A stretch of 64,000 nt of DNA from Prevotella sp. (GTDB taxonomy: Bacteria > Bacteroidota > Bacteroidia > Bacteroidales > Bacteroidaceae), in the NCBI GenBank assembly GCA_017449495.1, contig JAFTFO010000014.1:1-64000 (forward strand), written 5' to 3'. Under the pieces are notes generated by a model. That model saw nothing but the letters and a program-made list of their open reading frames with translations. It had not been told where the DNA came from and did no database searches. The position numbers and the translations under genes were made by a program. This document shows, one piece after another, positions 58,296 through 64,000 of this stretch (positions are counted from its first letter, which is position 1; every line of letters starts with the position of its first letter).

Positions 58296-59267
58296 ATGCC
58301 CAGCCTGAAAGAAATTAAAGGCCGCATAGCCTCAGTCAACTCGACGCGCAAGATCACGTCGGCTATGAAGATGGTGGCCTCCAGCAAGCTCCATCACGCA
58401 CAGGTGGCGATACAGAACATGCTGCCTTACGAGACGATGCTGGAGCACATCCTCAAGTCGTTCCTCGCTGCCGAGGCCGAGGCCCAGACCATCTACGACA
58501 AGCTGCGACCCGTGAAGCGGGCAGCCCTCGTGGTGTTTACATCCAACTCCTCGCTATGCGGAGGATTCAATGCCAACACCATCAAGCTCATGACGCACGT
58601 CGTCGATGAGTATGCCCAGACCATCGGGCGCGACAATGTCGAGGTCTATCCCATCGGCCGGAAGGTCTATGAGAAGGCGCAGAAGATGGGGCTCAACGTG
58701 CAGGGCGAATTCTCGGCCCTGGCCGACAAACCCAACGTGCAGCAGTGCATCGAGATTGCGATGGAGCTCGGAGAGAAGTTCGCTGAAGGTCAGATAGATA
58801 AGGTGGAACTCATCTATCATCACTTTAAGAGCGCAGGCTCGCAGGTACTCACCCGCAAGACCTTCCTCCCCATCGATATCGAGGAGGAGTTGAAGGCCGA
58901 CCACGAGCGCGACCTGACGAGCGTCATCGCTACGAAGGAGTCGCAGGAGTACCTCAAGAAGCGCGGTGAACGCCAGACAGAGCGCAAGCAGGAAGAGGTG
59001 AAGCCACTCAACGACAACTTCATCGTCGAGCCCGACATGGACACCGTCCTGTCTCAGCTCATCCCGAAGTTGGCACACCTGATGCTCTATACAGCCCTGC
59101 TCGACTCTAACGCTTCTGAGCACGCCGCCCGTATGGTGGCCATGCAGACGGCGACGGACAATGCCGACGAGCTGCTCCGCGAGCTGAACCTCCAGTACAA
59201 CAAGAGCCGTCAGCAAGCCATCACCAACGAGCTGCTCGATATCGTCGGTGGTTCCGTGAACAACTAA
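58296..59267 (+). CDS. atpG: ATP synthase F1 subunit gamma
   Basis: 323 residues, some 30 longer than the E. coli subunit because of a charged insert before the last helix (about 220-250, YLKKRGERQTERKQEEVKP). The conserved ends are present: IKGRIASVNSTRKITSAMKM and ASEHAARMVAMQTATDNADE. It forms the rotor shaft. The operon ends at a terminator 20 nt later. Confidence 0.97.
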   Translation: MPSLKEIKGRIASVNSTRKITSAMKMVASSKLHHAQVAIQNMLPYETMLEHILKSFLAAEAEAQTIYDKLRPVKRAALVVFTSNSSLCGGFNANTIKLMTHVVDEYAQTIGRDNVEVYPIGRKVYEKAQKMGLNVQGEFSALADKPNVQQCIEIAMELGEKFAEGQIDKVELIYHHFKSAGSQVLTRKTFLPIDIEEELKADHERDLTSVIATKESQEYLKKRGERQTERKQEEVKPLNDNFIVEPDMDTVLSQLIPKLAHLMLYTALLDSNASEHAARMVAMQTATDNADELLRELNLQYNKSRQQAITNELLDIVGGSVNN

Positions 59268-59288
59268 ACTACTTTCTACTATATTCGA

Positions 59289-59330
59289 AGAGAGCCCGAT
59301 TGCCTCAAGTGCGTCGGACTCTCTTTTTTA
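59289..59330 (+). terminator. Terminator of the ATP synthase operon
   Basis: Stem AGAGAGCCCGA (59289-59299) with TCGGACTCTCT (59314-59324), one mismatch, then TTTTTTA. Confidence 0.85.
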
Positions 59331-59384
59331 AAACACCACCAAAATATCCTTTCATTCGAGAATACAAAGAAAATTGTATTTTCT

Positions 59385-59416
59385 TTTGGTATTTTGCTCG
59401 TATATTCGTATCTTTG
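59385..59416 (+). promoter_or_regulatory. Promoter of the 36-codon unit
   Basis: TTTG (59385-59388), 20 nt, TATCTTTG (59409-59416). Perfect fit; transcription should start at about 59423. Confidence 0.8.
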
Positions 59417-59485
59417 TGGTCAAAATCTGGCTATTACCAAAACGCTGGATGAGAAAGAAAAGAAAAATCGATTAAACAATATAAT

Positions 59486-59596
59486 ATGCCAAACAAAGAA
59501 CCTGAATACGTTTACAAACTCACCCGCTCGACCTCTGGTCGCTTGCATACTTGCAAGAACCCCAGTTTTCGCGAGGATTGGGTGAAGAGTTTCTGA
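59486..59596 (+). CDS. Possible 36-residue protein of a separate short transcript
   Basis: ATG at 59486, TGA at 59594-59596. The peptide is basic and has no hydrophobic stretch (it begins MPNKEPEYVYKLTRS and ends REDWVKSF). It sits in a transcription unit of its own, with a consensus promoter at 59385 and a perfect 14-bp terminator at 59645. I know no family. The unit could also be a non-coding RNA in which this ORF is chance. It stands between the ATP synthase operon and the candidate RNA. Confidence 0.45.
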   Translation: MPNKEPEYVYKLTRSTSGRLHTCKNPSFREDWVKSF

Positions 59597-59644
59597 TGGG
59601 TACAATTTGTATCTCTGTTGAAATGCCACTTCGTAAACAACAAT

Positions 59645-59690
59645 AAAGGGCAGAAAATGCGCGTTGATGAATATTTTCTGCCCTTTTCTT
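59645..59690 (+). terminator. Terminator of the 36-codon unit
   Basis: Perfect 14-bp stem (59645-59658 with 59673-59686, core AGGGCAGAAAAT) and a T-rich tail TCTTTTTC. Confidence 0.9.
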
Positions 59691-59711
59691 TTTCATTTCA
59701 CAAACTTTTTG

Positions 59712-59719
59712 TATTTTTG
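59712..59719 (+). promoter_or_regulatory. -7 box of the candidate structured RNA
   Basis: TATTTTTG followed by CAACG. The -33 part is only T-rich. The predicted start is about 59726. Confidence 0.6.
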
Positions 59720-59725
59720 CAACGT

Positions 59726-60027
59726 CTAAACCTGAGCCTGCGGGCTGAGGGCTAAGGACAACGACATATTAAGAAGCGTCATTGATGCTTTGTTTTTGAC
59801 CATTTGAACGTCGGAAATTCAAATCTCTAATCAAAGACAAATGCAGAGGTGAATGCTACGGGTGTAGTATATACAACCCGGAGTGTGCTGCGAGGCTTCA
59901 CCGCCTCAGCACACTTTTGGGTGTCTTGTATACTGACCAGCGTGGGTATTCGAACTCTGTTGTTCTATTAGAGATGGCTTCCGACGGCCAAAATGGGGGA
60001 CAGCAGATGAAGATACCCCGCTTTTTG
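59726..60027 (+). ncRNA. Candidate structured RNA of about 300 nt upstream of the type III R-M genes
   Basis: No ORF of note, but many helices: AGCC/GGCT near the start; AGCGTC/GATGCT; ATTTGAA/TTCAAAT; a long hairpin with AGTGTGCT (59883-59890) paired to AGCACACT (59909-59916), which can be extended outward by 59868-59880 with 59920-59935; and a last stem GCGTGGGTAT (59941-59950) with ATACCCCGC (60014-60022) followed by TTTTT, an intrinsic terminator. A smaller hairpin, CGGGTGTA (59860-59867) with TACAACCCG, competes with the outer part of the long one. I cannot assign it to RNase P, tmRNA, 6S, SRP or a known riboswitch. It may be a stand-alone RNA or a leader of mod. Confidence 0.55.
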
Positions 60028-60115
60028 TATGTTCGGAAGTAGTATTAACCCCACTGACACTTGGGTATCAGTCAGAGTAACGTGTTGCCATATGTGGCGG
60101 CATAGCAAATGAAAT

Positions 60116-61966
60116 ATGACAGAGACGCAAGAAGAGTTAGCGATAAAAGTAAGGGAACTCCAAAAGGAGGTTGAACGTTTGAACGCTCAACTGAAGGAAA
60201 AACGTTTTGGGCTCACATGGATTGATGTGCCTGAAGCATTTGAGCAGGAAAGCGAAAACAAGATACCGGTATTGGAAGAGGTGCCAGAGTTGGCCATCCA
60301 CAACAAAGACGGAAAACCGACTCACGTTCTGATAGAGGGTGATAATTACCACGCGCTAACTTGTTTGAACTATACTCACAGAAAGAAAGTTGATGTCATC
60401 TACTTTGATCCGCCATATAATACAGGAAGTGACGGATTCAGCTATAAAGACAAAAGATTCTTGGAAGAATATCCCGACGGTACTCCTATACCCAAGAACC
60501 ATCCTCTTCGCCACAGTGCCTGGCTGTCGTTTATGGAGAAACGCATCCGTCTGGCTCATCAGTTGCTAAAAGATGATGGTGTCATGCTTGTCAGCATAAA
60601 TGAAGATGAACAAGCAAACCTAAAGCTCCTTCTTGATCAGATTATGGGGGCTTCCAATTATATTACGACATTCACCATCAAGGTTCGCCATGAGGATCGA
60701 ATATTGAAAGGCGATAAACCGATTCATGAGACAACGGAATTCTTGCTGATGTACAGATGTAGTGATAGCTATCAGATAAACAAACGCGTAGTAGACAATT
60801 CTGACCCCAGCGATTACAGGTATGAGATAAAGGAATTGATTTCCAATCCTGAAAAGATTGAACTCGGCGGTAAGATAGTCAGCGTTTTTAAGCCAGGTGA
60901 ATACGAAATCGTCGATGTTCCTGCTGACTTTTCTCATTTGAAGAGCATTAATATTCGAGGCTCCATAAAAACAGGTAATAGTTCAGGAAGGTTTCACATG
61001 AGCTATCTGGAGGAAAGAAACAATCTTTTCAGTTATCTCTACAAGGTTCCTGATATGGGTGATGACGGAAGGGGTTATCGTTACTTCATGACAAGGGGCT
61101 CAGCTAACAAAGCCAACGGCTTTTATTTCCAAGGCTCCCCATTAAACAGAGAAGACACGAAAGATATACCATATCCGAACTTCTTTGATTTCGAAGAAGA
61201 ATTTAACAATGTAGGTACTGAGGGCGGTGTACCGTTCGATGGTGGTAAAAAACCTGTGGCATTTATCAACAAGATACTTGAAATATCCAAAGGAAACAAG
61301 GGCAATCTCGTTGTTCTGGACTTTTTTGCGGGAAGTGGTTCCACTGGTCATTGTATTATTGAGGGGAACAAGTCTTCAAAGAAGAATCAAGTGATACTTG
61401 TACAGCTTCCTGAATTGACTTATGAAGTCAAAAAGGGCAAAAAAGTAGCCAAAGACAATTGTAAGAACGTTTTCAATGCGGGCTTTGAAAACATAACTCA
61501 AATCACGTATCAACGTTGTTGTAACGTAATAAATGGTTATACTGACAATCGCGGTAATAAGCATGTCGGTTTTGGCAACTCCCTGAAGTACTATCGTACC
61601 GCTTTCGTCGGCAAGAACCAACCCAAGGCGGCATTGGATGATGACAAACTGGCATTAGCAAAGAAAGCCGGCAGTTTGTTGAGTTTGGCAGAGAATACCC
61701 TCTATGAAACGGAGGTGACAGACTACTATCAGATATATAATGACGAGAAAGGACACTGGACTTGTATTTACTTCCAGGAGGACTACTCTCATTTCGAGGA
61801 GTTCCGTCGGAAGGCCTTATCCCTGCAGGGCAACGAGAAGAGTGTCTATGTTTTCTGTTGGTCTGACGGGGCTGAGTTCGCTGCCGAATTTGAGTATGAA
61901 CGGAATGTGACAGTAAAGAGTATACCGCAGCCCATACTTGACATTTACAAATCGTTGAACGCATAA
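60116..61966 (+). CDS. mod: Type III restriction-modification DNA methyltransferase
   Basis: 616 residues. A coiled-coil N-terminus (ELAIKVRELQKEVERLNAQL), then the catalytic motif DPPYNTG at 98-104, a target-recognition region (about 200-370), and the SAM-binding motif FAGSGSTG at 404-411. This motif order marks a beta-type N6-adenine methyltransferase, as in type III Mod. It sets the recognition site for both methylation and cleavage. res follows after 12 bp. No simple-sequence repeat suited to phase variation is seen inside. Confidence 0.92.
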   Translation: MTETQEELAIKVRELQKEVERLNAQLKEKRFGLTWIDVPEAFEQESENKIPVLEEVPELAIHNKDGKPTHVLIEGDNYHALTCLNYTHRKKVDVIYFDPPYNTGSDGFSYKDKRFLEEYPDGTPIPKNHPLRHSAWLSFMEKRIRLAHQLLKDDGVMLVSINEDEQANLKLLLDQIMGASNYITTFTIKVRHEDRILKGDKPIHETTEFLLMYRCSDSYQINKRVVDNSDPSDYRYEIKELISNPEKIELGGKIVSVFKPGEYEIVDVPADFSHLKSINIRGSIKTGNSSGRFHMSYLEERNNLFSYLYKVPDMGDDGRGYRYFMTRGSANKANGFYFQGSPLNREDTKDIPYPNFFDFEEEFNNVGTEGGVPFDGGKKPVAFINKILEISKGNKGNLVVLDFFAGSGSTGHCIIEGNKSSKKNQVILVQLPELTYEVKKGKKVAKDNCKNVFNAGFENITQITYQRCCNVINGYTDNRGNKHVGFGNSLKYYRTAFVGKNQPKAALDDDKLALAKKAGSLLSLAENTLYETEVTDYYQIYNDEKGHWTCIYFQEDYSHFEEFRRKALSLQGNEKSVYVFCWSDGAEFAAEFEYERNVTVKSIPQPILDIYKSLNA

Positions 61967-61978
61967 CCAATATTAGAT

Positions 61979-64000
61979 ATGGAGAGAATCGAATTTCAGA
62001 AGCAGGCCGTAGAGCAGTTGCTTAGTCAGTTCAAGGAATGTTGGAAGCAACCACAGCACCAGATACCCATTACGCTGAAAGCACCGACGGGAAGCGGCAA
62101 GACATACATGACTGAGAAGTTCATCTGTGAACTGTCGAAACAGCCGGATTGGGTTCAAGACGTGGCATATGTATGGATTACTTTCAGCGATGACTTGGCA
62201 ATGCAGAGCCGCGACAAGTTCATGGATTACTTCCCCACGTCGTTGCCTGGTCGATTGCTGACTATTCAGGACTTCCAGCAGGGTGCCATGCGTGAACGTG
62301 ACATCATCTTCCTGAACTGGCAAAAGTTGGTCAGCAAGAGTGCAGAGAATCGTGTGCTTCGCCGCCCTGACGATGATAGAAACGAAAAGGAGCAGGGTTT
62401 TTATTTCGAGGATGTTGTGGAGCTGACCCATGCCGAAGGGCGCGAGTTTGTGATGATCATCGACGAGAGCCACAAAAACGTAACCGATGCCGCTGTGCGT
62501 GATGTTATTGGCCCCATCAATCCGAAGATAATCCTAAAAGTATCGGCTACACCTGAAAGCGAGCCGTCCTACTCTGATGTGCAGAACCATAGGGCTGGGT
62601 TTGTAGAGGTGAAGCGTCAAGATGTGATTGACGCAGGCATGATTAAGCGTGAATTGGTATGCCAGACAGAAGAAGACATCAAGAGTCATGGCAATAAAGA
62701 TCTTGACGAACTGTTGCTTGACTTGGCGATGGAACGCAGGGAGCAGTTGGTGGCAGACATCACCAAGTTTGGAATGGATGTAAATCCGCTAGTGATAATA
62801 CAACTACCCAACAATACCAGTGTTGACACAGGCGACCAGACGAAAGAAGAGGTGGTTACCGACTATCTGACAAGTCATGGGGTGGAGCCAACAAGAATAG
62901 CAAAGTGGTTTACCAATGAGAAAAAGCCGACTGGACTGGAAGACAACAATAGCCCCTACGACTACCTGCTTTTCAAGATGGCTGCTGGTACGGGCTGGGA
63001 CTGCCCGAGGGCACAAGTGCTGGTGATGCTGAGAGACATCCAGTCAGAAACTTTCCAGACACAAACCATCGGACGTATCGTAAGAATACCTGTAAGAGGG
63101 GTACCTGGCAGCGAAGTGTTCCAAACGGGTTACATCTATACCAACTATTCTCGCAAGGCAGTATTGGCTGGTGATTTCAAGGAGCCTGGCAATAAGCCGA
63201 AGGTGAATGTTGCAGAGAACGTTCTGGGTAGAGAAATCATCATTGATGAGTTGCTCCAATCAGAATATATGTCACGTGTTGACTATGGTGATTTGGGTAA
63301 GAGTTGGGAGTTTCAGCAGTGTCTTATCAAGACATTCAATGACTACTTTGGTATTACTGCTGAAGATATGTTCGATGTAGTGAAAGATAAACTCAGATTG
63401 AGGCACCTGCAAATCATTCCAAGGTTAGAGCAACAGATTGTTGTCAACGCGAAATTCAAAGACTTGGATCAAATCAGTTTCCACTTCAACGGCAACGACA
63501 TGAACCGTGAAGTGAGTCACCACGATGTGCAGAAACTATTCTCGAAGATATGCGTTGACTTGCTACGGGAACAGACAGACGACGATGCGAAGATTGCCAA
63601 TATCGCCCGTTCGTTTGGCACCCTTAAAAGTGCATTGCGTCTGTGGTTCAAGTCATACGCATTCAGAGAGGAAGACGATGATGCCCGCTATCGCATCTTC
63701 TTGGCGGATGTCATCAATAAAGGTTCAAACAGCATCTTTCGCTACTTGGTGACAAAGACTCTCAAAGACCATTTCCCTATGCGTGAGGAATATGTCAGAA
63801 AGCGCAGGGAGGAAGCCGAGCAGCAGGAAACAACCACTTTCCGGATTCAGAAAGTCTATGCCTATAGTGACGAATACGAGGGCATAGAAATGAAGCGTTG
63901 TTTGTTCAAGCCATTCTACATAGGTAAGGATTATATGGGCCGAGACAACGAATTGAAATTTGCAGAGTATCTTGATGGTCAGGAAAGCATTGAGTGGTGG
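61979..64000 (+). CDS. res: Type III restriction enzyme Res subunit, 3' end outside window
   Basis: 674 codons are present with no stop. Superfamily 2 helicase marks: Walker A APTGSGKT (35-42), the DEAD-type motif DESH (162-165), KVSATPE, MAAGTGWDCPRAQVLVM and QTIGRIVRIP (motif VI). The endonuclease domain (PD...ExK) normally lies further on and is cut off by the window. With Mod it forms an ATP-driven complex that cuts unmodified DNA. The reading frame is intact as far as it can be seen. Confidence 0.9.
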   Translation, partial: MERIEFQKQAVEQLLSQFKECWKQPQHQIPITLKAPTGSGKTYMTEKFICELSKQPDWVQDVAYVWITFSDDLAMQSRDKFMDYFPTSLPGRLLTIQDFQQGAMRERDIIFLNWQKLVSKSAENRVLRRPDDDRNEKEQGFYFEDVVELTHAEGREFVMIIDESHKNVTDAAVRDVIGPINPKIILKVSATPESEPSYSDVQNHRAGFVEVKRQDVIDAGMIKRELVCQTEEDIKSHGNKDLDELLLDLAMERREQLVADITKFGMDVNPLVIIQLPNNTSVDTGDQTKEEVVTDYLTSHGVEPTRIAKWFTNEKKPTGLEDNNSPYDYLLFKMAAGTGWDCPRAQVLVMLRDIQSETFQTQTIGRIVRIPVRGVPGSEVFQTGYIYTNYSRKAVLAGDFKEPGNKPKVNVAENVLGREIIIDELLQSEYMSRVDYGDLGKSWEFQQCLIKTFNDYFGITAEDMFDVVKDKLRLRHLQIIPRLEQQIVVNAKFKDLDQISFHFNGNDMNREVSHHDVQKLFSKICVDLLREQTDDDAKIANIARSFGTLKSALRLWFKSYAFREEDDDARYRIFLADVINKGSNSIFRYLVTKTLKDHFPMREEYVRKRREEAEQQETTTFRIQKVYAYSDEYEGIEMKRCLFKPFYIGKDYMGRDNELKFAEYLDGQESIEWW

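Noticed and set aside
59394..59585. 63-codon ORF overlapping the 36-codon ORF
   Set aside because: Its start lies between the -33 and -7 elements of a strong promoter, so the transcript would not contain it.
59974..60045. 22-codon ORF within the candidate structured RNA
   Set aside because: It crosses the terminator stem and T run of the RNA; the base pairing explains this stretch better than coding. Kept only as a remote option.

Overview
The window is chromosomal DNA of a Bacteroidales bacterium, most like Prevotella or its recent splits. Signs are: promoters of the Bacteroidota type (TTTG or TTG, 19-21 nt, TAnnTTTG) before many genes; a Nudix-type AraR arabinose regulator; a serine palmitoyltransferase for sphingolipids; paired PPi- and ATP-dependent phosphofructokinases; a DUF3244 secreted protein; and an ATP synthase operon that begins with beta and epsilon. 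Codon use is moderately GC-rich except in a few AT-rich accessory patches. Most of the window is core metabolism; the accessory parts are near 33.0 kb, 44.8-46.9 kb and 59.3-64.0 kb.

Left part, minus strand. Positions 1-2521 hold a cut lipoprotein, a DUF3244 protein and a TPR/transmembrane/HTH regulator. Positions 2580-16974 are one long arabinose unit read leftwards: lipoprotein mutarotase, Na+ symporter, AraR, araD, araA, ribulokinase, GH51 arabinofuranosidase, GH2 enzyme, then tkt and rpiB. It links release of arabinose, uptake and the pentose phosphate route. Positions 17142-20795 are a galactose unit (galM, MFS permease, galK), followed by folC-dnaJ-grpE, an unusual ABC-F ATPase, hisB and a membrane protein.

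Middle. From 27.8 to 30.1 kb a plus-strand group encodes an oxidoreductase, a DUF1460 protein and a DUF1232 protein. A tRNA-Cys, a very small Cys-rich membrane protein and a lipid kinase diverge from spt, which runs straight into tRNA-Pro. A repeat-filled gap and tRNA-Arg follow. From 40.3 down to 33.4 kb lies a minus-strand group: a small protein, an acyltransferase, an amidase/golvesin protein, a small protein, a YgiQ radical SAM protein and a PP2C-like protein.

Right part, plus strand. It holds pfp; GH25-truA-EamA transporter; an accessory patch with a dockerin-like secreted protein and a lone HicB antitoxin; a sensor kinase fused to a solute-binding domain with nhaD, pfkA and an AAA_28/CYTH protein; the complete F1Fo ATP synthase operon (atpD to atpG); a short transcription unit with a 36-codon ORF; a roughly 300-nt candidate structured RNA; and a type III restriction-modification system whose res gene runs off the window end. 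The RNA next to the type III system is the best candidate for something undescribed.
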